Below the pieces are notes generated by a model. It was not told where the DNA came from, made no database searches, and was given only the letters and a program-made list of their open reading frames with translations. The translations under genes were made by a program, and so were the position numbers. Positions 48,957-59,673 of a DNA stretch of 64,000 nt are shown in pieces (the stretch's first letter is position 1; each line of letters starts with the position of its first letter). Origin of the DNA: CAWGMT01 sp963823675 (GTDB lineage: Bacteria; Planctomycetota; Planctomycetia; Isosphaerales; Isosphaeraceae); NCBI GenBank assembly GCA_963823675.1, contig CAWGMT010000008.1, forward strand, positions 248,001-312,000. Reading direction: 5' to 3'.

Positions 48957-50198
48957 TCATGGGCGCCGTTTCGGCTGAACAGGCTCGTCCGCCTGCGGCT
49001 CGAGCACGGGCAGCGCCAGCGCGTCCAGGTCTTGATTGAAAGCCGAGCGAGCCATGCCGAGGGCTTTTTCGGTTGCGGCGCCGATTCGGAGGCTGCGCTG
49101 TTCGAGTTCGGCCGGTACCGAGCCGAGGCCAAGCGCTTCGACGATGCCGAAGGCACTTTTCACCTGGGGATCTTCAGCGAGCCTCTGGCCGGCATCCGCG
49201 CGGACGTCGGCCGGGCGCACCGTCGCCGTTCGCGATCCAAAGGGCACCCACTGCTTGGGCCCGATGCAGATCCACAAAGTGCATTCGACGGTGACGCCGT
49301 CGAGATCGGGCTGCATCTCCATTCGGGTCACAACGGCGCCTTTTCGCCCGCGCGCCTCGATGGCGGTGAGCTTTTCGACGAGCGGGTCAGGCCGGCGCGC
49401 GTCGTCCGGATCGAGCAGCCGTTTCAGTTCCGAAATGGCCGTGGAGAGGCCCAGCCCACCCATGAGCTGACCGGCGCCGGTGTCCGGTACCACCATGTCC
49501 TGAAATCGAACGAAGCGTAGGTCCGAGTCGCTCGCAAGCTCGGTCGCGGCCCGGCGAGCCAGCCAGAGCCGATCGGCCTCGGGAAACGGCTGCAAGAGAC
49601 GGTCCGGCGAGGGCAGGGGGTTCCTGGCGTCCGCATCGGTTGCGAAGCCGCGGGCTTCGAGCGCATCTTTCAGCTCCTCGAGCGGCATCGACTCGGGATC
49701 GGAAAGGTTGCAAAGCCACGCGAGCTGCGGGAATCGTTCGGCTGGCGGCGGACGGCGCGACAGGCCGGCAACCTCGTCCTTGGCGACCCTTATCCGAAGC
49801 AAGATCGATTGATCCGCCACCCCGGGCGCCGACAAGCGAGCCAGCTCGTGGTCTATCCACTTGATGATCCGGTCGTCATCGGCAGGATTCGCGGCCCGGT
49901 CTTGCCGCCAGGCGCGCAGGCGCTCTAGCCGCTGGGCGATAGCGATGCGCGCCGAGTTGGCGGAGAAACGCTCCCAGGCGTGGATCCGCCGCGCGACGTT
50001 CTTGCGAGCCCACTCGCGCCGAACCAGGAATTCCACCGACCCGCCGCGCCCAGGGCTGACCGAAGTAACCAGCCCCAGCACCACGGATCGGTCGCGGAGC
50101 ACGATCCGGTCGAATGCTGGCGACGGAGCGCCGTCCCGCGGATCATCCGCCCCGGTCAGCGCGAGCGCTAGAGCCAGCACCAAGCTCTGACCAATCAT
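48957..50198 (-). CDS. Secreted hypothetical protein
   Basis: 413 residues with a signal peptide (MIGQSLVLALALALTGA). FDRIVLRDRSVVLGLVTSVS at the start resembles the short SH3-like segment seen in many planctomycete secreted proteins. The rest is helical and charged (RIAIAQRLERLRAWRQDRAA), with LMGGLGLSTAISELKRLLDP near the middle. No enzyme motif. Probably periplasmic or in the paryphoplasm; function unknown. Confidence 0.55.
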   Translation of the reverse strand: MIGQSLVLALALALTGADDPRDGAPSPAFDRIVLRDRSVVLGLVTSVSPGRGGSVEFLVRREWARKNVARRIHAWERFSANSARIAIAQRLERLRAWRQDRAANPADDDRIIKWIDHELARLSAPGVADQSILLRIRVAKDEVAGLSRRPPPAERFPQLAWLCNLSDPESMPLEELKDALEARGFATDADARNPLPSPDRLLQPFPEADRLWLARRAATELASDSDLRFVRFQDMVVPDTGAGQLMGGLGLSTAISELKRLLDPDDARRPDPLVEKLTAIEARGRKGAVVTRMEMQPDLDGVTVECTLWICIGPKQWVPFGSRTATVRPADVRADAGQRLAEDPQVKSAFGIVEALGLGSVPAELEQRSLRIGAATEKALGMARSAFNQDLDALALPVLEPQADEPVQPKRRP

Positions 50199-50228
50199 CG
50201 TGACGGCCTCCGGAAGACGCCTTGACTA

Positions 50229-50475
50229 TCAGCTTCCATCGCTCTGCGGCGATTGCGCCGCGTCGGGAACTTGCATTTCGACAATCAGGCTCATCTCGAT
50301 CATATGAGACCCGTCAGCGTCATACACTGTGAGGTCCCGGCCGCGGGGCGACATGGGAATTGCAACAAAGTCCGCATGTCGCACCAGGTAGGATCGGCCG
50401 TCGAACCAGATACAATGTAAATGGACGGAACGGCTGCCAGTGCATCGCGTCCCGGACCTGGTTCAGCATCGCCAT
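50229..50475 (-). CDS. Small conserved planctomycete-type protein (one frameshift)
   Basis: About 82 residues, too broken for simple ORF calling. ATG 50475 gives MAMLNQVRDAMHWQPFRPFT then LYLV. After a one-base shift near 50405 it reads FDGRSYLVRHADFVAIPMSP, RGRDLTVYDADGSHMIEMSL and a stop at 50229. The pattern QPFRPFTxxLxDGRxxxVxHxDFxAxxPxGRxxxVxD matches a small beta-rich family that I recall as frequent in planctomycetes. Function unknown. Confidence 0.5.
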
Positions 50476-50545
50476 GACTTGCGTCCCCGCCGTCAAAATC
50501 TTTCGCGCCCTATCGCATTATAACCAGAGGAGTAGCTGGAATCCT

Positions 50546-51202
50546 ATGGATCCTGTGATGATCGGGCCTCTCGGCGACCGCGACTTTCTGGCCCATTTCA
50601 CCAGCGAGCGCGCCGCCGCCGGCTGGGCTGCCGCGGTGCGTCGGCAAGAGTGGCCGGACGTGACCGATGTGGTGCTGGCCTATCGCAGCGTCGGCGTATT
50701 CGCGGCACCGGAAGTGCTTGATCCGGCAGAACTGGAGTCTCGGCTCGCGGGCATCGCGCCGGGCGGTGATACACTCGGCGGCGGCAAGCTGCTCGTCGTT
50801 CCCGTGTTCTATGACGGCGCCGATCTGGACGACGTGGCGGCGCGCCTGGGCTTGACCCGCGACGATGTGATCCAAGCACACTCCAGCGTTGAATACGATG
50901 TGTTTGCGATCGGCTTCTTGCCAGGGTACCCTTACGCGGGATATCTCCCGCCGGTGTTGTCGGGCCTGCCTCGCCGCGAGGTCCCGCGCCTTCGTGTCCC
51001 GGCCGGTTCGGTCGCGATCGCGGGCCGCCAGACCGGGATCTATCCTCGCGAATCGCCGGCTGGCTGGCACGTACTGGGGACGACTCCGCTCTGCATCGCT
51101 GATGTCGAAACCAACTATTTCCCCATTGCGGCCGGCGATCGACTGCGATTCGAGCCGATCGCCGCCGCCGAATTCGAAGCCCGCCATCATGAACGCCTCT
51201 GA
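50546..51202 (+). CDS. pxpB: 5-oxoprolinase subunit B (KipI-like)
   Basis: 218 residues from ATG 50546. The AHS1/KipI domain is clear: SSVEYDVFAIGFLPGYPYAG then YLPPVLSGLPRREVPRLRVP and AGSVAIAGRQTGIYPRESPA. PxpB with PxpA and PxpC forms the ATP-dependent 5-oxoprolinase that opens 5-oxoproline to glutamate. The 3' end overlaps pxpA by 14 bases. Confidence 0.88.
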   Translation: MDPVMIGPLGDRDFLAHFTSERAAAGWAAAVRRQEWPDVTDVVLAYRSVGVFAAPEVLDPAELESRLAGIAPGGDTLGGGKLLVVPVFYDGADLDDVAARLGLTRDDVIQAHSSVEYDVFAIGFLPGYPYAGYLPPVLSGLPRREVPRLRVPAGSVAIAGRQTGIYPRESPAGWHVLGTTPLCIADVETNYFPIAAGDRLRFEPIAAAEFEARHHERL

Positions 51203-51935
51203 AAAACCCACGCGAATCCCTGTCGCGGAGATCGACCTCAACGCCGATCTAGGCGAAGGACTTCTGAACGACCAGGCCTTGCTGGGTCTGGTCACCTCGG
51301 CGAGTATCTGCTGCGGCGCACACGCCGGCAGCTCCCAAGCGATCCGACGGACTCTCTGCGACGCGCACGATCGGGAAGTGGTCATCGGAGCTCATCCCGG
51401 CTACCCCGACCGCGACGGATTCGGCCGCCGCGACCAGGATCTCTCCGCCGAGCAAGTCGAGATTCTTATCACCGGCCAGGTATCGGCCCTGGGCAGCCTG
51501 GCGCGCGAAGCCGGCGTCTCGATTCGCTATCTCAAACCTCATGGAGCGCTCTACAACCAGGCCCAGTGCCAGGAGCCGATCGCCCGCGGGGTCGTTGCGG
51601 CAGCCGCTGCGCTCAATCTACCGTTACTCGGCCAGCCCGGTGCATTGGTCGAGGCGCTATGCTGTGAGCGCGGTGTACGCTACGTCACCGAGGGGTTTCC
51701 GGACCGCCGCTATCGCGACGATTGCTCGCTCTGGCCCCGGAGCGAGCCGGGTGCGATCCTCGTCGAGCCCGAGGAGCTCGCGCAGCAGGTTCTGCGGCTG
51801 GTGGCCGAAGGACGGGTCGCGACGTTGTGCATTCACGGTGACGATCCCCGCGCCGTTGCCAACGCCGAGCTCGTGCGCAGCGTACTCACGAACCACGGGA
51901 TAGTGCTTCGCTCGTTCATGGAAGCGACGTCCTGA
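51189..51935 (+). CDS. pxpA: 5-oxoprolinase subunit A (LamB/YcsF family)
   Basis: 248 residues. The signature EIDLNADLGEG opens the protein. ASICCGAHAGSSQAI, VVIGAHPGYPDRDGFGRRD, IRYLKPHGALYNQAQ and ATLCIHGDDPRAV are the family's conserved metal/substrate loops. The start ATG 51189 lies inside the end of pxpB, and its stop overlaps the pxpC start by one base, so translation is coupled. Confidence 0.9.
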   Translation: MNASEKPTRIPVAEIDLNADLGEGLLNDQALLGLVTSASICCGAHAGSSQAIRRTLCDAHDREVVIGAHPGYPDRDGFGRRDQDLSAEQVEILITGQVSALGSLAREAGVSIRYLKPHGALYNQAQCQEPIARGVVAAAAALNLPLLGQPGALVEALCCERGVRYVTEGFPDRRYRDDCSLWPRSEPGAILVEPEELAQQVLRLVAEGRVATLCIHGDDPRAVANAELVRSVLTNHGIVLRSFMEATS

Positions 51936-52873
51936 TGGGCCTATTGGTCATCGATGCCGGATTGAGCACGACCGTCCAGGACCTGGGCCGGCCCGGTTAT
52001 CGACAGTGGGGCGTCCCGCCGGGCGGGCCCTTCGACCGTGGTTCGGCCGGCATTGCCAATGCCCTTGTGGGTAATTCTCCCGACTGTGCCGTGCTGGAGC
52101 TCACACTCCGGGGCGGCGTCTATCAGGCCGATTGTCCCCTGGCAATCGCCCTGGCGGGAGCGCCGATCGAGGCCCAAATCATCGGTTCCGATTCCCGGGA
52201 GCGGCGAATCGAGCTTCCCTTGAGCTGTTCGCTCGCGGCGGGAGAGCGCCTGGTCCTCGGCCGGACCCGTGATGGAGCCCGAGCGTACCTCGCGGTCAAA
52301 GGAGGGTGGCAAACCAGCCCGATCCTGGGAAGCCGATCTTCGGAAGTGCGCATCGCTGGGGGGACGGTCCTTCCGGCGGGGCCTGGAGCCATCCCCACCC
52401 GCCACATCTGTCAAACCACCTGGAAATCTCCGAGCGCGGAGCCGTTCCGGATCATCCCCGGCCCCGACGAGGGTACCGGCTCGAGCTTCGACCACCATGT
52501 CTGGATCCGTCGCAACTTCCGCGTCAGCTCGCATGCCGACCGCGTCGGGGTGCGGCTGGAGGGTGAGCCCTTGAACGTTTTTTCTCCACCAGAAAGGCTC
52601 TCGACGCCCGTCGCCCCGGGGGCCATACAGCTTGCTGGCGGACAGCTCATCATCCTGGGCGTCGCCTGCGGCACCATGGGCGGATACCCGCACATCGCCC
52701 ACGTTATCTCGGCCGACCTCGATCGCATCGGCCAGCTCAAGCCGGGCGACACGCTGCATTTTCTGCCGGCGACCCTGGATGAAGCACGCCGGCTTGACAG
52801 AGTGTCGCGCACGCAAAACAAGTTCCTGACAGATCGGCTCAACCTGCTTGCCCGAGATGAGGAGATCTACTGA
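51935..52873 (+). CDS. pxpC: 5-oxoprolinase subunit C (biotin-dependent carboxyltransferase-like, KipA)
   Basis: 312 residues. LSTTVQDLGRPGYRQWGVPP then GGPFDRGSAGIANALVGN is the AHS2/KipA start, and GVACGTMGGYPHIAHVISAD then LDRIGQLKPGDTLHF the conserved end. The third subunit of 5-oxoprolinase. The gene order here is B-A-C. Confidence 0.9.
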   Translation: MGLLVIDAGLSTTVQDLGRPGYRQWGVPPGGPFDRGSAGIANALVGNSPDCAVLELTLRGGVYQADCPLAIALAGAPIEAQIIGSDSRERRIELPLSCSLAAGERLVLGRTRDGARAYLAVKGGWQTSPILGSRSSEVRIAGGTVLPAGPGAIPTRHICQTTWKSPSAEPFRIIPGPDEGTGSSFDHHVWIRRNFRVSSHADRVGVRLEGEPLNVFSPPERLSTPVAPGAIQLAGGQLIILGVACGTMGGYPHIAHVISADLDRIGQLKPGDTLHFLPATLDEARRLDRVSRTQNKFLTDRLNLLARDEEIY

Positions 52874-53043
52874 GACGATGCAAGCAACCGCGTATTCTTC
52901 CGCCGGTTTGAGCTTGTCGATTCCGGCAACTTGAGTTAAATGGTCGCGTGGTTCACGTCCGGGTCTCGTTCCTTTCCTTCCCCGCATCCAGCGGGTCCAC
53001 CGCAGCGCCGAGGCGATCTCGCGCTCGAGACAGGGGCAGTGCG

Positions 53044-54337
53044 ATGGCGTGCGATCGCCGTAACTGGCGAGCCCTCCTTATTCCGGTCTGTATCGTGGGG
53101 CTGGCTTCCGCGGCTGGCTGCCTGCGATCGTCGCTGTTGCGGCCTGCGGTTGAGCCGGTTCTCGAACCTCAGTCTTCCGCCGAGCAAGAGCCCAGTGCGA
53201 CGGAACGTTTAATCGTCCCGTCCAGCCGCAACGCTTCAGCGTCCCAAGGCACCCGCACCACGGCTCTGGAAGCCAGCGGGGCGTCGCTTGCGACGCCTCT
53301 GGGGTCCGTCGCGACACCTGCCCTCTCTGAGCCTGGGCCGACTGCTCTCGCCAGCTCTTCGAAACCCAGCACAACCATCCCTCCTCCGCCGGATCCCGAT
53401 TCGGAGTTGACCCAGAGCCCGACTGCAACAGCTTCATCCGCCGGGCCAGGGGCTGTCGCGATGTCATCAGCCGGTGCGACGGGTTTGCCGGCCCTGGCGC
53501 CACCACGCGTGCCCGCCGTTCAATCGCCCGCCGCTCAACCGCCTACTGTTCAATCACCTGCCGCGTCGTCGACGCCGTTGCTCGATGCGGCGATGCAGCG
53601 CGTTCAACGCGCTGACCCGCCACCAACGCGAATCAACAAGCTTGGCTGACTCGCGCGATGAGCCGGAAAAAAAGGCAGTGCGGCCGTCGGCAGGCTCGAC
53701 CTCGGCTCAACCGGCCAAGAAGGCGGAATCCGACCCTCCGCTGCCGATCGTGCTCGCTCGGTCTGCCGGATCCGCCGGATCGGCGGAGCCTGCTAAACCG
53801 CAAGTCTATTCTCCTGCACAGATTTCTCCTGCCCAACGAGCATCGACCAAACCGTCGGGCAAGAAAGCCGATCCTCCGCCCGTTCGGTCGCTCGACAGCC
53901 CGCCTCCGTCACTTTTGCCGTCACCGTGTGAATCAGATTCGCTGCTCGATGTTGCGAATCTGCAACTTTGCCGCAAGGTCAGCGGATTCGGATCATTCGA
54001 GCCCTTGGCTGGAACGACCGTTCAGCCCGGACAGCGGGTTTTGCTTTACTGCGAGATGGCGGGCCTGCGATATGAAGCGATAGACGCTGGTTTCGCGTCT
54101 CGTCTCTCCTCACGGGTCGAGCTGCGGGCCGCAGACAACGAAGCGGTGATCTGGGAGCAGGAGCTCGGAATCGCCAGGGACGTCTGCCCCCGGGTCCGCC
54201 ACGATTATTACGTGAGCTACCGCCTCACGTTCCCTCGCTCGCTGCCGGCGGGACGGCACCGGCTGCGCGTCGTTCAGACCGATCTCGCGGCCAATCGGTC
54301 CGCGTCTGCCGAAATCCTCTTGAACATCGCTCCTTGA
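53044..54337 (+). CDS. Lipoprotein with Pro/Ser/Ala-rich linker (one frameshift)
   Basis: About 430 residues. ATG 53044 begins MACDRRNWRALLIPVCIVG then LASAAGC, a lipobox, so the mature protein would be lipid-anchored at that Cys. A long Ser/Thr/Ala/Pro-rich stretch follows, including imperfect repeats of P-P-A/T-V-Q-S-P. One extra T near 53602 breaks the frame: Q-R-V-N-A-L-T-R is expected and GTTC is found. The C-terminal domain (LQLCRKVSGFGSFEPLAGTT, QRVLLYCEMAGLRYEAIDAG) is compact and beta-like, and resembles cell-envelope domains in other planctomycetes. Function unknown. Confidence 0.55.
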
Positions 54338-54468
54338 GCCTTCCCAACCCGTGAACGGACGCTCGCCGACGAACCGAGTTCCTCGCGCGCCTTGTCAATG
54401 CCGCCTGAGTGGGCAAGAATAGTCTTATGCATTCGCTCGGTCCCGAACCGGTCAACGGGGATCAGATC

Positions 54469-56077
54469 ATGTCCAAGAATCTACGGGTGTGGGGTTTAAC
54501 CACGGTTCGCTGCGCGGGGACCATCGGGCTCGTCTCGATGGCGGTGCTTCTGCTCGATCCCGCGCGCAACCTGGCGTACTCCTCCGGTCCGGCGCAGCAT
54601 CCCACGAATCAAGGTCCTGGGCAGATGGCGTACTTCAGGCCGTTCGGACAGGATCCCGGCGATGATGCGGCGATGCCCCGGCGTAATTCGAGGTTGAAGT
54701 CCGCGCAAGAAGGCGCGCTCGACGGAAAAAGGCGCCGCCAAGAAAGCGGACGCCGCCGCGAAATCCAAGGGCACGGCGGGCGAGCGCACGTCGGATGGCA
54801 ATGGAGAGCTCTTGTTTTCGCAGGACATCGCCCCCATCCTGGTCGCGAATTGCATCCGCTGCCATTCCGGTGAAGGTGCGGGCGTGCGCCGGGGCAAGCT
54901 CGACCTGTTGACGTTCGAGAAGATGCAGAAGGGAACTCCTGACGACAAGGTCATCGTCCCGGGCAAGCCCGAGGCGAGCCACCTGGTGCTGCGAATCAAG
55001 GGCGAAGAAACGCCGCCGATGCCGCAGGGGAACAATAATCGCCTCGCGGCCGAGGCCATCGCCAAGATCGAGCGCTGGGTGAAAGACGGAGCCAAGCCCG
55101 ACTCACGAGTCGATCCCAAGGCGGCCATGGAGTCTTATGCAGCGAGCCCGGTCCAGTCGCGCAAGCGGCAAATCGCCAAGCTGCCTGCGGCGGAGCGCGA
55201 CAAGAATGTCGAAGCCGAGGGCCGCAAGCGCTGGAAGCAGGCCAATCCCAAGCTCAATCCCGAAATCGCCACCAGCGACCGCGACCACTTCATGATCTTC
55301 AGCAACCTGCCCAAGGAAAAGGCGAACACCACGCTCAGAGCGATGGAACTTCAGTACGGCCATCTCAAGCGCCTGCTGGGCACCGAGGCCACCGACTGGC
55401 CCGAAAAGCTGAGTGTCTACATCTTCGCGAGCAAGAAAGACCTCATCGAGTTTGTGCGCTCTGTCGAAAACCGCGACGTCGAGGCCGATGAAGTGACGAC
55501 CGCCAAGCTCATGGTTCCCCAGCCCTACGTGGCTGTTCTCGATCCCATGGGTGGGAAGAAGGAAGAACCGGCGCCGCGCAGGAAAGGGCGAGGACGCCGT
55601 GGAGAGGCCAGAGATTCCGAGAACGGGGTCTCCGATCGCACCTTGATCGGTCTCCTGGCCGAAAGTGTCGATTCGGCCGTCGTGGCCGCGGCCGGCAATC
55701 CGCCGCGCTGGCTTTCAAAGGGAATCGGTAGCTACCTGGCCGCGCAGGTCGAGCGAAGCCCCTACTACAACCAGCTCCGCCAGGCCGCCCTGGCTAGCTT
55801 CGATCAGGGCTGGATGACCAAGGCCAATGAAGCCCTGGGCGGTGCCGAGCAGATCGCCGCCGGCGACCTCCACGCCGTCGGGTTTGTCTTCGTCGAAGCG
55901 ATGATGTCGACCGAGCTGCGAGCGGGGTTCTCCGCGTTCGTTCGCGGCATGCTCGAAGGCCAGGGACGACTCGACGACATGCTCAAGGAAGTCTACAACG
56001 GGGCCACTCGCGAAGATTTCATCAACGACACGGGCGAATGGATGGTAACCCGCTACCGCAACGGACAGGTCCAATGA
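54469..56077 (+). CDS. c-type cytochrome-domain protein with degenerate peptidase-like C-terminus (one frameshift)
   Basis: About 536 residues. ATG 54469 gives MSKNLRVWGLTTVRCAGTIG, an export signal. A shift in GGAAAAAGG near 54727 leads to KSKGTAGERTSDGNGELLFS then QDIAPILVANCIRCHSGEGA, a planctomycete-type cytochrome domain with one heme motif (C-I-R-C-H). RRGKLDLLTFEKMQKG and TPPMPQGNNNRLAAEAI fit the same family. The C-terminal half resembles DUF1570/peptidase-MA domains, but the zinc site is replaced by LLAESVDSAVVAAAGNPPRW, so it is likely non-catalytic. Overlaps the cupin gene by ATGA. Confidence 0.6.
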
Positions 56078-56454
56078 GCGGCGAGCCCGGGGAAGAAAAC
56101 CGGGAGGCAGCGAGACTCGAGGCCGCCGAGACGTACTTCCTCCCCGCCGAGTCCGGCTCGCGCCACCGGATCTTTCCGGGTGTCGAGCTCCGCGCAGTCG
56201 CGGGCACTAACCTGATGCTCTCGGTCGTTCGCCTCGAGCCCGGCTCGATCGTCCTCGACCATTCGCACCACCACGAACAGATGGGCATCCTGATCGAGGG
56301 CCGGCTCGAGTTCACCATCGGGGGCATTACTCGCATTCTCGTCCCCGGCGACATGTGGCGCATCCCGGGCGGAGTTGTTCACAGGGTGAAGGCCTTGGAT
56401 CAACCGGCGTTGGCTCTGGATGTCTTCCATCCCGTCCGCGAAGATTATCGATGA
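56074..56454 (+). CDS. Cupin-domain protein
   Basis: 126 residues. LDHSHHHEQMGILIEGRLEF then TIGGITRILVPGDMWRIPGG and VVHRVKALDQP are the two cupin motifs, with three metal-type His and a Glu. The ATG overlaps the stop of the cytochrome gene. Small cupins of this type bind a metal and a small ligand; the reaction is not deducible. Confidence 0.75.
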   Translation: MSGEPGEENREAARLEAAETYFLPAESGSRHRIFPGVELRAVAGTNLMLSVVRLEPGSIVLDHSHHHEQMGILIEGRLEFTIGGITRILVPGDMWRIPGGVVHRVKALDQPALALDVFHPVREDYR

Positions 56455-56466
56455 GCGTACCCATGC

Positions 56467-56976
56467 CTACGGGCTAATTGTCGGCGGCTGGATGGGGAAC
56501 GCGCCTCCGCGGTGCCGCTGGGCCTGCGCAATGTAATGCCTCCAGGCATGCTCGATCCGCCGTTGGCTCGTCTCGTCCACTTTGCGCACCACGCGTCCGG
56601 GCACTCCGACAACCAGCGAGCCGGGCTCGATCTCGGTCCCCTCGAGCAAGACAGCGCCCGCACCGACGACCGAACCCCGTCCCAGGCGAACCCTATTCAG
56701 CAGCACCGCACCCATCCCGATCAAGCATTCGTCCTCGACGATACACCCGTGTAAAATCACCCGATGGCCGACCGTCACGCGGCTCCCGACCAGACAAGGG
56801 ACGCCGGGATCGGCGTGCACCATCGTAAGATCCTGAATGTTGGTCTCCTGGCCGATCGAAATCCGTTCCGTATCGCCGCGAATCACACTGTTATACCAGA
56901 CGCTCGCGCTTGGACCTATGTGAACGTCGCCCAGCACAATCGCTCCGGGAGCGATGAAAACCGTCGGATCGATCAT
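56467..56976 (-). CDS. Gamma-carbonic anhydrase-like protein (left-handed beta-helix)
   Basis: 169 residues. Hexapeptide repeats such as IAPGAIVLGDVHIGPSASVW, and the metal-ligand histidines in MVHADPGVPCLVGSRVTVGH and VILHGCIVEDECLIGMGAVL match the YrdA/PaaY/CaiE gamma-carbonic anhydrase family. The Cys next to the last His is common in the family. Activity as carbonic anhydrase or thioesterase is not established by sequence. Confidence 0.82.
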   Translation of the reverse strand: MIDPTVFIAPGAIVLGDVHIGPSASVWYNSVIRGDTERISIGQETNIQDLTMVHADPGVPCLVGSRVTVGHRVILHGCIVEDECLIGMGAVLLNRVRLGRGSVVGAGAVLLEGTEIEPGSLVVGVPGRVVRKVDETSQRRIEHAWRHYIAQAQRHRGGAFPIQPPTISP

Positions 56977-57034
56977 AACAGTGGGTCCCGCTTATGCAAG
57001 CGCGCTCGGCAACGGTCGATGAATGAGGAATCCG

Positions 57035-57595
57035 TCAATGGCCGGCCATCCGCACCGAGCCATCACCGCGGCATTGTGCAGTCGTGATTGTTGATGCGTC
57101 CTGATCGCGAGCCGGCACGTCCAGCGGCTCGAACGCAAGCCGGATTCGGTATCTTGCTGAGAACCGGCTACCCACCAGTGCGACGGACAAGGGTGGAAGC
57201 AGGAGGAACCCGATCAGGAGCGCCAGGAACGCCAGCGCCGATAGAGACGTATTCGGCGAGATGATCGACTTCGCGAGTCGATCCGCGACGTTATGGATCG
57301 GCTCGGTGAACAAGGCGAAGCAACCGATCCATGCCACGAGTGCCGCCCACCCCCAGACTTCGAATCGCACGAGGGACGGAGGTATATTGTTGTGTCGCGA
57401 CCGTTGATGAAACGCATACAAGAGCCCAATTGCCAGCATGTTCGCCAGGGGCAACGCGCCCGCGATGATGAGTTCCAGGAGTTGATGCAGCCAGGGGCCG
57501 TAAACCGGGCCCAGCAGGCGGAACGTACCCAAGTCCATGGCGACGATCATGACAACGACCATCATCTCCGCGATCGAAAAGCGAAACGGTTTCAT
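57035..57595 (-). CDS. Membrane protein of unknown function
   Basis: 186 residues, starting MKPFRFSIAEMMVVVMIVAM. Four hydrophobic segments (MMVVVMIVAMDL, LELIIAGALPLANMLAIGLL, WAALVAWIGCFALF, ALAFLALLIGFLLLPPLSVA). The start RFSIAxMMxxVxxxA is frequent in planctomycete membrane proteins. No motif for function. Confidence 0.55.
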   Translation of the reverse strand: MKPFRFSIAEMMVVVMIVAMDLGTFRLLGPVYGPWLHQLLELIIAGALPLANMLAIGLLYAFHQRSRHNNIPPSLVRFEVWGWAALVAWIGCFALFTEPIHNVADRLAKSIISPNTSLSALAFLALLIGFLLLPPLSVALVGSRFSARYRIRLAFEPLDVPARDQDASTITTAQCRGDGSVRMAGH

Positions 57596-57668
57596 CCGCG
57601 TGCTCCCTCACTGCCAGTTCTGTCCGCGACTCCAGCATGCTACCAGAAAGATCTCAGGGTATTCGTCA

Positions 57669-59577
57669 TCACTCCTGACCGTTCCACGACAAGACGAGGT
57701 CGGTTTTGCCCGACGCGACGGCCACGGCAGCCCGATACGAAGTGGGATCGTCGCGCTTGTGATCGGCGAGGAAAACGGGAAGCGCGCGCAGCGCGCCCTC
57801 AAGCAATTCCAGCTCCCAGGAGAGAGGTGGTCGGACCGTCATCCCCCGTTCCTTGCGATAAATCGTGGGATAGGCCTCAGGTCCGGCAATTTCCCACCCA
57901 TATTGCCGGGCCGCCGCGACGTCCTTGGGATTCATGTCCGTCACCGAATCGAAGGTGACCGCCAGGGCGACGGTTCGCCGCGCGTTCTCTTGCTCCGAGA
58001 GCTGGTTGGCCCAGAGCCTCCGGAGCAGGCCGATATCTTCGTAGAGCGCCACGCCCAGGGTGATTCCAGACTGTCCCATGAGGACGGCATACCATGGCCC
58101 ACTCTGGTACCGGTCGCATTCAATTTTGATTGCCCGGTCGTCCCCCAGGAACCTCCACGGTGCTTTGCGATAGAACTCGGCGGCTGCCTGGTAGAAGCAT
58201 CCGACGGTCTCTGGCGCGACCCCGGGCACATCCAGCAAGCCCGGCGGCTGATCTCGGGCCATGTGCTCGCGCAAGTTGTCGAAGATCTGATCAAGAAGCT
58301 CCAATCGACCGACGGTTTCGAGCGCGATTCCTATGTCCGCGAGATGCGGTTGGAGCACATCCCAGCGCGGATCGGGTTCGCTGCGGATCCGGGTCGGCCG
58401 GTGGGGTTTGCCCGTGGCGGGCTTCTGCATCGTCTCGGCTAACACGTCCCAGAGGCCATCGGACGTCGGCTCATCGGCGAGTAACGTGGTTGCGAAGATC
58501 TTGTCGTGCTCGGTGCTGACGATGAGAACTGCCCAGGGCATGACTCGCTCTTTTCTGGACTCGACCCAGGCCGGGATCTCGCCAAAACCGACGTCCCACA
58601 CGTCGCGGACTGCGCAGCCGGCCGAGCTTGACTTTGGCGGCATCCGAAGGGCCGGAAGCGGCAGCGTGACGGCTCGCCGGCTCCTTCGGCGTCTTGACCA
58701 CCTCCCGAACCCAGGTGACCGCGCCCGGCGTTGATTTCCATGCATTGAGATTCGCCCCCGCGTAGACGATCGCCTCGCTGGCATCGCCAAGGCTAAAATA
58801 CTCGGGTGGTCGTTCCGGGAGCGGCATTTCGTCCAGAAGATAGGCCGGTACGAACTTGTTCCGCTTCAAAGCAGCGTTCAAAGAACTTCGAGCCTCGGGA
58901 GTATCTCCTTGCTGTCGAAAGGCGAGCAGCGCCTTGCTGTACATCCAGCTCGCCGTCTCCTCGGGGTATCGTTCGAGCAACTCGCCCAGCTCCTGGTCCC
59001 GATCGCAGATCAAGAGCCAGGTTGCCAGGATGTCGCGGACTCCCTGGTTGTCGTTGGGATTGAGTCGAAGCATCTCTTGCAGATGGGCAACGCCCTCGCC
59101 ATGCCGCCCTTCCGACCAGAGGCCGATCGCAAGTCCCTTCAAGGCGCGCATGTAGGGACGTGTCTCGAGCAAGCCCCAGAACTTTCCCGCGGCCTCTTGC
59201 AGCGCCAAGGGCCCGATTGCCCGCTCACCGGCGGCGACGCCCTTTTCATAGTATTCGAGGGCTTCCTTGCCGCTCTGGGCGTGCTCCGCAAGCATGACGT
59301 AGGCGTCGGCACAATCGGCGGAGACATCGAGCGCCTGCCGCGCCAGTCTGACGCGCTCGCCTGGCTTCGTGGTGTCGAAGGCCTGGTACATGATCTCCTG
59401 GGCTCGAGCGAGCGGCGTGTCGGCTTTGGGACCGCCCGACACGCTATCGACCAACCCCTTCATGATTCCCTCCATCGCCCGCCGGTCGGGGAGCCCGGAC
59501 GGGACATCCGAAGTCGGGGGCGTCTGGCCGAATCGTCTCGTGACTTTCTTGCGCGGGCGTGGTCTTTTCCTGGCCAT
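57669..59577 (-). CDS. TPR protein with C-terminal DUF6930-like domain (one frameshift)
   Basis: About 636 residues. N-terminal basic MARKRPRPRKKVTRRFGQTP, then TPRs (ALDVSADCADAYVMLAEHAQ, GKEALEYYEKGVAAGERAIG, GRHGEGVAHLQEMLRLNPND). A shift near 58625 leads to RDVWDVGFGEIPAWVESRKE, RVMPWAVLIVSTEHDKI, LLDVPGVAPETVGCFYQAAA, AIKIECDRYQSGPWYAVLMG and QSGITLGVALYEDIGLLRRL. The C-terminal part matches a conserved bacterial domain of unknown function that I recall as DUF6930. Cytoplasmic; function unknown. Confidence 0.6.
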
Positions 59578-59673
59578 TCTGTTAATCCTCCACCGGAATG
59601 CGGGACGCTCCGACAGCCATGTTAACCTCTCGGAGCGAGAAACCCTACCGAGCGCCCGATAATGAGGGACCGC

